Below, in pieces: positions 16,614 to 24,045 of a stretch of 40,705 nt of DNA. The DNA lies in assembly GCA_024399015.1 (NCBI GenBank), contig JAKSIC010000027.1:1-40705 (forward strand), written 5' to 3'. The notes under the pieces were generated by a model. It was given only the letters and a program-made list of their open reading frames with translations, was not told the origin of the DNA and made no database searches. Origin of the DNA: Fibrobacter sp. Its GTDB lineage: Bacteria; Fibrobacterota; Fibrobacteria; Fibrobacterales; Fibrobacteraceae. A program made the translations under genes and the position numbers. Position 1 is the stretch's first letter. Each line of letters opens with the position of its first letter.

Positions 16614-16934
16614 TTACAGCTTGTCGAACTCGGTGCGGCTCATACCTTCGTCCAGGAGAAGAGAAAGATTCTTAAGGTCCTGTTCCATGGTATCGTAGTA
16701 CACCTTTGCACGGCGCAACTGCTTACGCAACTCGAAAATCTCGGATGTAAGTTCGACAGCCAGCAAAGCCAATCGCTTACGGTTTTCCATCTGGAACTTT
16801 GCCGAGCGATCAAATCGCTGGTCGATGAATTCGCTAATTTCCTTCAACTCCGCATCGGGCAAGTCCGTGCGGATCTGAATGCTTTCTTGAGCGACAACTA
16901 CGCTTACAGATCTGAGAGAATCGTTATCAGCCAT
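16614..16934 (-). CDS. zapA: ZapA-like cell division protein
   Basis: 106 residues, no signal peptide. The N-terminal half (SVSVVVAQESIQIRTDLPDAELKEISEFIDQRF) matches the ZapA head-domain layout. The following helix (ENRKRLALLAVELTSEIFELRKQL) corresponds to the ZapA R..ALLAAL.I..EL signature, and the C-terminus is a coiled coil. ZapA binds FtsZ filaments and bundles them at midcell. The start overlaps the stop of the upstream gene by 8 nt (ATGGCTGA), and AGGAAG precedes it within that gene, indicating translational coupling. The upstream partner begins like ZapB/DUF904, which supports the assignment. Family membership is moderately sure; sequence identity to characterised ZapA is low. Confidence 0.72.
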   Translation of the reverse strand: MADNDSLRSVSVVVAQESIQIRTDLPDAELKEISEFIDQRFDRSAKFQMENRKRLALLAVELTSEIFELRKQLRRAKVYYDTMEQDLKNLSLLLDEGMSRTEFDKL

Positions 16935-17919
16935 TCTTACTTCCTACGCCGAATGGATCTTCATCCAACAGCCAGTTCAACCTAAAAAAACTTGTCTGCG
17001 AGCCCTCCTTATTGCTCGCAGTGTTTTCCTTATTCTTTTCGTTTGCCGGATGAACTTCGATAGTGGGAAGTTCTTCTTCAGCAGGTTCCTGGGCTACTTC
17101 TTCGGCAGGTTCTTCCACAGATTCTTCAATCATTTCTTCTGCAACGTCTTCCTGTTCAATGGGGAGATCGGTGCCAAGTTCATTTTCAATGGTGGAAACC
17201 AGCTGCTGGAACTTTTCCTGGGCTTCGTCGATTTCATCGGCCTGAGCCTGGAGCAATTCATCCTTTTCAGCAATGATAGCGTTAAGTTCTTCAATCTTCT
17301 GATTGTTGCCATTGACCTGTTCGGTCAAGTTTGCAATGGTCACCAACTTGTCGTTGATCTGCTGGTTCAAGGATTCAACCTGACCGTTCATGCTATCAAG
17401 TTGGGAAGTGAATTCCTGGAACTTGCCGTCGTCATCCTGGATGCGGGCTTCACATTCCTGAATCTTCTTTTCGCAAGCATCGAGCTTTGCAGCGTCTTCC
17501 TGAATGCGAGCCTGATATTCCTGAAGGCGATTTGCGCTTTCCTGGAGGAGACCTGCGCTCTGCTGAAGCTTGTTGTCTTTTTCCTGGACCTTGCAGTTCA
17601 GAAGTTCGATCTGAGCCTTGAGATCATCAACAGCCTTGTTCCTTTCGGACATCTTTTCGTTAAGACCGGCAATTTCGATATCCTTGACATTCAAGGACTG
17701 GGTCTGGGCAATAGCTTCGTTTTCACGGGCGTTGAGAGCGGCCTTATAGTCAACGATGCTTGCGTTTGCCTTTTCCAGCAACATGGCCTTGTCCTGGAAG
17801 GAAGCCTGGGATGCAGACAACTGCTGCTTAAGTTTCAAATTTTCTTCTTTAAGGGCGCGAACTGTTCCCAAAACTCCTTCGATTTTTTGGGAAAGTACAT
17901 TTACCTTTTCAAAATTCAT
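16927..17919 (-). CDS. Long coiled-coil protein with ZapB-like N-terminus
   Basis: 330 residues. The first about 35 residues (FEKVNVLSQKIEGVLGTVRALKEENLKLKQ in outline) match the pattern of ZapB/DUF904 proteins. Those proteins are usually only about 80 residues. Here a near-continuous coiled coil runs to about residue 240, with repeated LQE...L..CE.KIQE.EARIQ units, followed by a Glu-rich acidic stretch (about 245-290) and a C-terminal tail with FFRLNWLLDEDPFG. No signal peptide or membrane segment. It is co-transcribed with and overlaps the ZapA-like gene, so a role in the divisome is the best inference. The Shine-Dalgarno is CGGAG 6 nt before ATG. Another reading is a general structural coiled-coil protein. 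Confidence 0.65.
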   Translation of the reverse strand: MNFEKVNVLSQKIEGVLGTVRALKEENLKLKQQLSASQASFQDKAMLLEKANASIVDYKAALNARENEAIAQTQSLNVKDIEIAGLNEKMSERNKAVDDLKAQIELLNCKVQEKDNKLQQSAGLLQESANRLQEYQARIQEDAAKLDACEKKIQECEARIQDDDGKFQEFTSQLDSMNGQVESLNQQINDKLVTIANLTEQVNGNNQKIEELNAIIAEKDELLQAQADEIDEAQEKFQQLVSTIENELGTDLPIEQEDVAEEMIEESVEEPAEEVAQEPAEEELPTIEVHPANEKNKENTASNKEGSQTSFFRLNWLLDEDPFGVGSKNG

Positions 17920-18018
17920 CTTTGCTCCGTAAGTTGAATATCAATGGATAATTTACTTCTACAAAATAATTAAAAAATTAGCAGGGCAACGATAAAAAAT
18001 TTTTAAATTCAGCCTATT

Positions 18019-19920
18019 ATGATTTCCGTCAATGAACACATCCAGAGGCGACTCTCGGAGCTTCCCGACCACCCCGGCGTCTACATCATGAAAAACGCTG
18101 CGGGCAAGATCATCTATATCGGGAAAGCCAAGGTTCTGAAGAACCGCGTGCGTAGCTACTTTGACGGAAGCGAACATAACGGCCACCGCGCTGCAACCCT
18201 GATGTTGCCTTATATTCGCGACATCGAGTGGATCATTACCGAGACGGAAGAAGAGGCTCTGATTTTGGAAGCCAACCTTATCCGTAAGCACACGCCCAAG
18301 TACAATGTGCTCCTGAAAGATGATAAGCATTTTCCGTACTTGGCATTTTCGGTGCGAGACCCGTTCCCGAGACTTTTTATCACTAGGTCCGTTCGCAAGG
18401 ATAATTGCCAGTACTACGGTCCCTACATGGGCACCCGAACTACAGACAAGCTAATCGACCTGGCCGCCCGACTTTTCGGCATCCGCGAATGCACCATGGA
18501 CTTGCCGGCACGTTCACCCCAGCGCCCATGCTTGAACTACCATATCGGTCGTTGCAAGGCTCCCTGCGCAGGGCTTATCAGCCGCGAGGACTACTACAAG
18601 GACGTGATGCAGGCAAGGCTCCTCCTAGAAGGCAAGCGAGATGACCTTATTGGCATTTGGCAAAAGGAAATGGAAGAGGCCGCCGCCAACCTGGATTTTG
18701 AAACCGCCGCCAAAAAACGCGACGCCATCCAGGCTCTGCAATCCACAGGGGTCCACGCCAAGACGGACACTTCCGATCCCAACTTGTCCCTGGACATCGT
18801 GACCCTCCGCCGCAACGGAACCCTGGCCGCCGCCGTGATTCTGGAATACCGCGAAGGTGTGCTGACAGGTCGCAGGCACTACCGCCTGGAATGCGAATTG
18901 GAGGATGACGAAACCGAAATCTTCCGCCAGATGATTCTGAACTGGTACATGGATCAGGACTTTGTCCCGAAGGAAATTGCCACCGACATCCCGCTGCCCG
19001 AAGACGCAGAATCCTTGCAAGCGGCGCTTACAGAAAAAGCCGGACGCAAGGTATTCTTCAACATTCCCCAACGTGGTGAAAAGTTGGGCTTCCTGAAATT
19101 GGCAGGCGCCAACGCCGACATGATCCTGGTGGAAATGCGTGCGGAAGTCCAGAAGTACAGCGAAATCGACCAGAGCGTTTTCGAACTGCAGAAGGTTCTC
19201 GGCCTAAAGAAGACTCCCTTCCGCATCGAGTGCGTGGATATTTCACACCTCAGCGGCACCAACACCGTGGCAAGCCTCGTGGCCTTCAAGAACGGAAAGC
19301 CAGACAAGGCCAACTATCGCAAGTTCATCATCAAGACCGTGGAAGGAGTGGACGACTTCGCCAGCATGCGCGAAGTCATGACCCGCCGTATCCGCCGCCT
19401 GGAAGAAGAAGGCACCCCTATGCCGGACCTTTGGGTTTGCGACGGTGGTAAAGGCCAGGTGGACGCCACCATGCAGATTCTAAAAGAGCTGGGTCACGAC
19501 AAGGACCTCCCCCTCATCGGTCTCGCCAAGCGCCTGGAAGAAATTGTGTTCCCCGACGAACGCAAAAGCATTGTGCTGCACCGTACCAGCCCCGCCCTGA
19601 AATTGCTGCAGAACGCCCGTGACGAAGCCCACCGCTTCGCCATTACCTACCAGCGCAGCAAGCGCAAGAAAGACCTGGAAGTGGAATGGCTCAAGCAACC
19701 CGGCGTAGGTCACGAAACCCGCATCAAAGTTCTCAGCAAGTACAAGAGCGCCGAAGCCTTCATGGCAGCCCCCTTGGATGACATCGAAATCCTCCTGGGA
19801 AAGGTTCGCGGCAACAAGCTCCGCGAACAGGTGGCTCAGTACTGCGCCGACTTCATCACCCCCTTTAAGGACGAGCCCGACGAAATCAGAGAAGACTGGG
19901 AAAACAACGAAAACCCGTAA
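18019..19920 (+). CDS. uvrC: UvrABC excision nuclease subunit C
   Basis: 633 residues, full length. UvrC makes both incisions around a DNA lesion during nucleotide excision repair. The GIY-YIG nuclease domain is N-terminal (GVYIMKNAAGKIIYIGKAKVLKNRV in outline, about 20-45). It is followed by the Cys-rich region, the UVR/UvrB-binding domain (about 205-240, EEAAANLDFETAAKKRDAI), and the RNase-H-like C-terminal nuclease domain beginning ECVDISHLSGT with its conserved Asp. Tandem helix-hairpin-helix motifs lie near the end (QPGVGHETRIKVL...). A TAAATT box lies 9 nt before the ATG and no Shine-Dalgarno is visible. The gene is divergent from the coiled-coil gene, 99 bp apart. Confidence 0.96.
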   Translation: MISVNEHIQRRLSELPDHPGVYIMKNAAGKIIYIGKAKVLKNRVRSYFDGSEHNGHRAATLMLPYIRDIEWIITETEEEALILEANLIRKHTPKYNVLLKDDKHFPYLAFSVRDPFPRLFITRSVRKDNCQYYGPYMGTRTTDKLIDLAARLFGIRECTMDLPARSPQRPCLNYHIGRCKAPCAGLISREDYYKDVMQARLLLEGKRDDLIGIWQKEMEEAAANLDFETAAKKRDAIQALQSTGVHAKTDTSDPNLSLDIVTLRRNGTLAAAVILEYREGVLTGRRHYRLECELEDDETEIFRQMILNWYMDQDFVPKEIATDIPLPEDAESLQAALTEKAGRKVFFNIPQRGEKLGFLKLAGANADMILVEMRAEVQKYSEIDQSVFELQKVLGLKKTPFRIECVDISHLSGTNTVASLVAFKNGKPDKANYRKFIIKTVEGVDDFASMREVMTRRIRRLEEEGTPMPDLWVCDGGKGQVDATMQILKELGHDKDLPLIGLAKRLEEIVFPDERKSIVLHRTSPALKLLQNARDEAHRFAITYQRSKRKKDLEVEWLKQPGVGHETRIKVLSKYKSAEAFMAAPLDDIEILLGKVRGNKLREQVAQYCADFITPFKDEPDEIREDWENNENP

Positions 19921-20006
19921 ATTTCGTCAAAACCCGCAAAAAAGATACAGATAACACAGTCCGGACTTCATTACAATTTGGATTACAAATATTTTCATTC
20001 CGCTGC

Positions 20007-20035
20007 TTGTCTGGCGACGCCTTATTAGGTATATT
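20007..20035 (+). promoter_or_regulatory. Strong sigma-70-like promoter of the non-coding RNA
   Basis: -35 TTGTCT (20007-20012), a 17-bp spacer and -10 TATATT (20030-20035). The predicted start is at about 20042, immediately before the closing stem of the RNA. It is the only promoter in the window where I see a good -35 at ideal spacing. Confidence 0.7.
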
Positions 20036-20041
20036 AAGTCT

Positions 20042-20284
20042 AGGCATCCCACGGATCAACGCCCGATCTAACAGTATTATTAAAGCTCGTTGCTCTTGTG
20101 ATACAGTTTAGGCGCGCCATCGGCCAAGCGGCTTCGGGCCAGCTCCGATTATAGTACGCAGCGCGAAAAACGAATTTCCGAGGCACTGCTATCTTTTTAT
20201 AAAAAGTAGCTTCGAGTGTTTTGCCGTGAACGGATGCCACACCTTTAAAAAAAGAGGTAGCGATTTACGTCGCTACCTTTTTTC
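20042..20284 (+). ncRNA. Structured non-coding RNA, family not identified
   Basis: About 200 nt of structured RNA plus a terminator. The ends pair: GGCATCC at 20043-20049 with GGATGCC at 20232-20238, continued by CACGG 20050-20054 with CCGTG 20224-20228 across a 3-nt bulge, giving a 12-bp closing stem. Inside are three hairpins. The first is CTAA.C.GTAT (from 20070) with ATAC.G.TTAG. The second is a GC-rich arm around 20112-20166, with CGCGC/GCGCG and a CGG...CCG core. The third is CACT..GCTA..TTTT with AAAA..TAGC..AGTG, around 20183-20218. The start fits the promoter at 20007-20035 and the end fits the terminator at 20256. Size, single-copy stand-alone position and strong promoter recall housekeeping RNAs such as 6S. 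The expected 6S central-bubble hairpin, the tmRNA tRNA-like ends and the RNase P conserved regions are not evident. A lineage-specific regulatory RNA is equally possible. Confidence 0.72.
20251..20284. terminator. Bidirectional terminator of the ncRNA and the YhhN-like gene
   Basis: The perfect 7-bp stem GGTAGCG/CGCTACC (20256-20262 with 20271-20277) has TTTTTT on the plus side and TCTTTTTTT on the minus side. It ends the RNA on the plus strand and the convergent membrane-protein gene on the minus strand. Confidence 0.9.
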
Positions 20285-20305
20285 GTTTTACCGGAACGAT
20301 ATGGA

Positions 20306-21064
20306 TTAATCTTCGCAGCAGCTCTTGATCAGGAGAATCTGGGCGGGCACGTAAACCGGCCAGACCAGGCCATCGGCGATGGCGGAAATCAGTTCCATGA
20401 CGGAGTGATCGTCGCTAGTTGCAAGGGCAAAACCCACCAGGGCGTCACCCACGAAGAACACAATCATACCGATCTTCATGAGCTTAGCCTTGTGCTGGGA
20501 GAAGTAGCCCACGGCACCGGCCTTGCATGCGGCAATCAGGGAGCAGATGAGGAAGGCGGCATAACCACCGATCACGAAAAGCATCTGGGGGAGCAAACCT
20601 GCGAAATGGGCAATGGCGAGCACCACAAGAACAACAATCGGCACGAACAGAATCTTGGGGAAGTGAGCGTCAGTATCACTTGTTCGAGTATGTCTGTAAG
20701 TCAAAGCAGACTGGAAGAACATAAAGCAGGTGATGCCAAGGATTGCCGGAGGAACAGGGATATCCGTCACAAACATGCCCAACAGTCTGAAGCAGACGTC
20801 GGCCAGCATGGAGCAGGTAAACGCAATCTTCAGCCACTTGCCATCGCGGGGGCAGCAAGCAAAACGGCTAGCATAGAAAGCAAGAACAGTCAGCAAGAAA
20901 GAGCTCAAGAACTTGGTGTAGTTCTGATAAGTGTGAGCGTCCTGCAAGCAGCTCTCTACAGCACCGCAATGAAAGAGGTCAACCCAGTCCTTAATGAAAT
21001 AGGTGGTAAAGACGATTGCAATCGCGATCAACAAAAATCTGGATACGTTATTTTTCATGAGCAT
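20306..21064 (-). CDS. YhhN-family (lysoplasmalogenase-like) membrane protein
   Basis: 252 residues with about eight hydrophobic segments. The start is ATG 21064; a second ATG two codons later is possible. The pattern of the YhhN/TMEM86 family is seen as CSMLADVCFRLLGMF, GITCFMFFQSALTYR, and near the end VFFVGDALVGFALA ... VYVPAQILLIKS. These correspond to the conserved 'GD', 'H/F..Y' and C-terminal 'Y..AQ.LI' positions. Eukaryotic and some bacterial members hydrolyse the vinyl-ether bond of lysoplasmalogens. Fibrobacter membranes are reported to contain plasmalogens, so that activity is plausible but not shown. A Cys-rich C-terminus (SCCED) is unusual. A TAAATT box lies 6 nt before the ATG. 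Confidence 0.65.
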   Translation of the reverse strand: MLMKNNVSRFLLIAIAIVFTTYFIKDWVDLFHCGAVESCLQDAHTYQNYTKFLSSFLLTVLAFYASRFACCPRDGKWLKIAFTCSMLADVCFRLLGMFVTDIPVPPAILGITCFMFFQSALTYRHTRTSDTDAHFPKILFVPIVVLVVLAIAHFAGLLPQMLFVIGGYAAFLICSLIAACKAGAVGYFSQHKAKLMKIGMIVFFVGDALVGFALATSDDHSVMELISAIADGLVWPVYVPAQILLIKSCCED

Positions 21065-21076
21065 GGGCGCAATTTA
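21065..21076 (-). promoter_or_regulatory. -10 box 6 nt before the YhhN-like gene
   Basis: TAAATT (21076-21071, minus strand), then GCGCCC, then ATG. A very similar block (TAAATT, T, GCGCCC) precedes the BASS-family gene at 25912. Confidence 0.45.
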
Positions 21077-21193
21077 GCAAATCAGCCCCTCAAGATTACA
21101 ATTTTCTTATATAAAACCTTGTTTACATTTTTTCGTTAAGACAAAAATTTTACAAAGTAGCGAAAACGCTTTGTATTGTCATACAAAAGTCAT

Positions 21194-21209
21194 ATCTTGT
21201 ATACAAGAT
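21194..21209. promoter_or_regulatory. 16-bp perfect palindrome, possible operator
   Basis: ATCTTGTATACAAGAT is its own reverse complement. It lies in the 188-bp gap between a BASS transporter stop (21253) and the YhhN-like start (21064), about 130 bp upstream of the latter. The core TTGT-AT-ACAA resembles sites of GntR-family repressors, but no regulator gene is nearby. A separate weak hairpin, ACAAAG...CTTTGT at 21153-21175, may terminate the transporter transcript. Confidence 0.4.
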
Positions 21210-21252
21210 TGAGAAAAAATTACACAAGAATGTGTGAGGATTAGTGCAGAGG

Positions 21253-22251
21253 TTAATTCTGCGAACGACGTTTGTCACGCCAAACAAACAAACTTGCCAA
21301 GACCGTTCCGCTAATGGAATGGTAGGCGCAGCTGATGGCGCAGGGTACAACACAAAGGGCAGCATTCGGATTCGCCGCAAGATTCTCGGGTGTGGCAAAG
21401 AAGGCTGCGGCAAGGACAGTAGCCATGCCCGCGTTCTGAACGCCCACCTCAATTGCAATGGTACGTTTCTTGGCGGTATTAAACTTGAGCACTCGACCTA
21501 CGCTGTAACCCAGCACATAGCCCAGGGCATTGTGGCAGAAAACTACGGCCAGCACCAGGAGCAAAAGGGATATACCATTGTTCAGCAAGTGGGGGCGCAC
21601 CGTCACGATAACACTACCCACAATAAGGCCTAAACCGATTACACTGACGGAAGGCATATTGGACTGGATTTCCTTGAAAGTCTGACGGTGGCCTAGGAAA
21701 TAGTTGCAGAGAAAACCTACGGCAACAGGGCCGATGGTTACATAAAGAATCTGGAGGAACATCCCTACCGCATTCACATTGATGCTGGTGTCGGCCAGCC
21801 ATAAAACCAGCAGCGGAGTCATGATGGGAGCGAGAAGCGTACTCACCGTGGTCATGCCTACGGAGAACGCCACATCACCTTTCGCAAGGTAACTCATGAC
21901 GTTACTGGAGACGCCGCCGGGGCAGCAGCCCACCAGAATGATACCTACAGCGAGATACGGATCCAGTCCGAAAACTTTCGTAAGGCACAGGGCAACCAGC
22001 GGCATGATGGTGTACTGAGCCAAGGCGCCAGCGCAAATGTCCAGCGGGCGCTTCGCCAAGTTCTTGAAATCTTCAATGCGAAGGGTCAAGCCCATGGACA
22101 GCATGATGATACCGAGAATCACGGAAGAAACGTTGCCGTGAACCCAGGCAAAAGTTGCGGGAGCAAAGAATGCAACCACCGCGCAGGCGATTACAAAAAG
22201 AGAGGTATAGGTGGAAAGAAAACGGGTCACCGCCCTGATCATCTTAAGCAT
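21253..22251 (-). CDS. BASS-family sodium-dependent transporter (copy 1)
   Basis: 332 residues from the ATG at 22251. The 12-residue upstream extension is rejected because a TATATTTG box sits inside it, 7 nt before this ATG. About nine to ten membrane segments. Bile acid:sodium symporter family motifs are clear: the broken-helix region VGCCPGGVSSNVMSYLAKGDVAFS and the second crossover IEVGVQNAGMATVLA, which together form the sodium sites in structurally known members. Bacterial members move organic anions such as pantoate or keto acids, so the bile-acid name says little about the substrate here. Confidence 0.9.
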   Translation of the reverse strand: MLKMIRAVTRFLSTYTSLFVIACAVVAFFAPATFAWVHGNVSSVILGIIMLSMGLTLRIEDFKNLAKRPLDICAGALAQYTIMPLVALCLTKVFGLDPYLAVGIILVGCCPGGVSSNVMSYLAKGDVAFSVGMTTVSTLLAPIMTPLLVLWLADTSINVNAVGMFLQILYVTIGPVAVGFLCNYFLGHRQTFKEIQSNMPSVSVIGLGLIVGSVIVTVRPHLLNNGISLLLLVLAVVFCHNALGYVLGYSVGRVLKFNTAKKRTIAIEVGVQNAGMATVLAAAFFATPENLAANPNAALCVVPCAISCAYHSISGTVLASLFVWRDKRRSQN

Positions 22252-22264
22252 GTATACAAATATA
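22252..22264 (-). promoter_or_regulatory. -10 box 7 nt before BASS transporter 1
   Basis: TATATTTG on the minus strand from 22264; the hexamer ends 7 nt before ATG 22251 and decides the start. Confidence 0.5.
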
Positions 22265-22313
22265 GAAGAATAAGATGAGGGTGGCAAACCTTGATGGCAT
22301 AAACAAAGCCGGT

Positions 22314-23024
22314 TTAAATTTTTAGCGTGCGCAAGTAAGCCTTATGTTCATCGGAAACACGATAACTTTCGATGGACTTTTGGATTGCCTTGTTATGGGT
22401 CCACGGTTCCAACTTGCGGGATTCAATATAGGGAACCGCGGCGTCCCACTGCTTGGCAAGTGCGGTGGCAAAATACCAGGCCACTTCCATCTGCACATAA
22501 TACTTTTCCTTAAAGCGATCGATATCAACTGCGGCAACCCACTTTAAATACTTAGAATCAAAACGGTCATCAAGGAACTGATCCATCAGCATATTGATGG
22601 CGAAGCGCACCACATAGGGATGGTCCGACTTGAGCCAAATTGCGATGCACTTCAAGAAGCGCGGCGCATCACTCATCAACGTCTTGGGAGTCTTGCCATC
22701 GCAAACAGCCCAGTTGTCTATATAAGGCAAAAACTGTTCCGTGCGGCTGAGGCATTCCTCGTAATCCTTGATCATGGTCACCATCATCAAGTGAATCTGA
22801 TTTTCTTCAAAATACTTGTGAGGCAACTTGTCAAAAAACTTGAAAAGCTGCGCGGAATCGGATTGTGCCGACTTGAAGAATTCCTTGGCCAACCTGCGCA
22901 GAACAGGAACACGAACACCGATAATTGTATCCTTGGAAATATTCGGTACAAGGGCCGCATGAAAGTCCCTATACTTCAGGTCCTGATTTTCAAAAAGCTG
23001 TTTCACAAGTTCTGCGTGGGTCAT
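22314..23024 (-). CDS. AlkD-like DNA alkylation repair protein
   Basis: 236 residues, all-helical HEAT-like repeats. Family features: IGVRVPVLRRLAKEF near residue 40, IDNWAVCDG near 110 (the position of the AlkD catalytic-site Trp/Asp region), RFAINMLMDQF, VAWYFATALAKQWDAAVPYI and WTHNKAIQKSIES. AlkD proteins remove N3- and N7-alkylated bases from DNA. The subgroup seen here is widespread in gut anaerobes and its specificity is not certain. ATG 23024 has a TATATT box 6 nt upstream. It is divergent from the gene at 23094 with 69 bp between starts. Confidence 0.88.
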   Translation of the reverse strand: MTHAELVKQLFENQDLKYRDFHAALVPNISKDTIIGVRVPVLRRLAKEFFKSAQSDSAQLFKFFDKLPHKYFEENQIHLMMVTMIKDYEECLSRTEQFLPYIDNWAVCDGKTPKTLMSDAPRFLKCIAIWLKSDHPYVVRFAINMLMDQFLDDRFDSKYLKWVAAVDIDRFKEKYYVQMEVAWYFATALAKQWDAAVPYIESRKLEPWTHNKAIQKSIESYRVSDEHKAYLRTLKI

Positions 23025-23036
23025 GATGAAAATATA
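23025..23036 (-). promoter_or_regulatory. -10 box 6 nt before the AlkD-like gene
   Basis: TATATT (23036-23031, minus strand), 6 nt before ATG 23024. Confidence 0.45.
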
Positions 23037-23080
23037 TAAAGAATCATCAGGGCAAAATGAACTGACGTTTTGAAAAATCT

Positions 23081-23093
23081 TATCTTATAAGTT
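23081..23093 (+). promoter_or_regulatory. -10 box 7 nt before the exported paralogous-domain gene
   Basis: TATCTT at 23081-23086, 7 nt before ATG 23094, back to back with the AlkD-like promoter. Confidence 0.45.
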
Positions 23094-24044
23094 ATGAATA
23101 CGTTCAAGTTTTTTCTTTTCCAGGCAGCCTTGCTTTGCACTTTTGCAAGCAGCATTTCTGCATTTGAAATGCAGACCTACGAAGATTACCGCGACGGTAA
23201 AAAATACCCGGTTATCAAAATGAATGAACTTTCCGTATTCGCAAAGAATCTGGCCTTTGAACAAAAGGGTTCTTTCTGCTATGATGACAATCCCGCCAAC
23301 TGCGAAATGTACGGCAGATTGTACACATGGGATGACGCATTCAAGGCATGTCCCATGGGATGGAACGTCATGGCCGAAGAAGATTTCGATGCTCTTCAAA
23401 ATGACAAAGGCGCCATCACTAAATTCTACCCCATGGCAGGTGGGTTCAGAAACGCGAAGGGCAAGTACGAACTTCTAGACAAGCGCGCCGATATCTGGTT
23501 CCAGGATGAAGCCGACAAGGCAAAAGCCAAATACGTTTTCTATAGCGTAAAGAATTCATCCTACAGCAAGAATGCTTTTTCAAAAAACGCCGCCATGTCT
23601 ATACGTTGCGTCAACTACTTTGAAGAAAACGACTGCAATTACGAATGTGCTTGCGATAACGGCTACGATGCGTTAATCGCTCGCGAATATGAAAACAAAA
23701 ACCTTTTGGTTTGTTCCTATGTAAACGTCACAAGGTCAGGAACCGTAAACCCAGTCTGTCCCCGAAGCTACGTTATTTATGCTAGGTACTGGTTAAAATC
23801 TGGTTCCGGGAAAATGGAATGTCCGGAAACTCCTTATAGCGACGACATCAAGGGCCTTGATCCTGTTGAAGAAAAAATCCTGTTCAACAATTATCAAGAT
23901 ACGGACAATCTTGTTTTCACCTCAAAAGGTCTTTGCACATACGACGCAGAACCGGATGATGGTGAAATGCACTATAAAAAATGCTTGCCCTTTGGACAGG
24001 CAAGCAAGTTATCTCCCCTCGCAAAGAAGCTGCTAGAACTTTAA
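23094..24044 (+). CDS. Exported protein with a divergent Fibrobacter major paralogous domain
   Basis: 316 residues. A signal peptide (1-23, ending SISA) leads directly into a diverged copy of the Fibrobacter succinogenes major paralogous domain. It reads YRDGKKYPVIKMNELSVFAKNL (in place of the usual WMAENL), YGRLYTWDDAFKACPMGWNV and AMSIRCVN. A second, Cys-rich part (about residues 180-316, CNYECACDNGYD and later Cys) has no recognised domain and could be disulphide-bonded. Its last base is one nucleotide from the end of the convergent ADP-ribosylglycohydrolase gene. Location outside the cytoplasm is well supported, function unknown. Confidence 0.82.
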   Translation: MNTFKFFLFQAALLCTFASSISAFEMQTYEDYRDGKKYPVIKMNELSVFAKNLAFEQKGSFCYDDNPANCEMYGRLYTWDDAFKACPMGWNVMAEEDFDALQNDKGAITKFYPMAGGFRNAKGKYELLDKRADIWFQDEADKAKAKYVFYSVKNSSYSKNAFSKNAAMSIRCVNYFEENDCNYECACDNGYDALIAREYENKNLLVCSYVNVTRSGTVNPVCPRSYVIYARYWLKSGSGKMECPETPYSDDIKGLDPVEEKILFNNYQDTDNLVFTSKGLCTYDAEPDDGEMHYKKCLPFGQASKLSPLAKKLLEL

Positions 24045-24045
24045 G

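Noticed and set aside
20040-20240. 66-codon open frame on the minus strand
   Set aside because: It coincides with the structured RNA, has no ribosome site, and the promoter and terminator evidence favours the plus-strand RNA.
20042-20240. tmRNA, RNase P or SRP RNA identity for the structured RNA
   Set aside because: It is too short for tmRNA and RNase P. It lacks a tRNA-like end with CCA, a tag reading frame and the conserved RNase P cores, and has no SRP GNAR apical loop layout.
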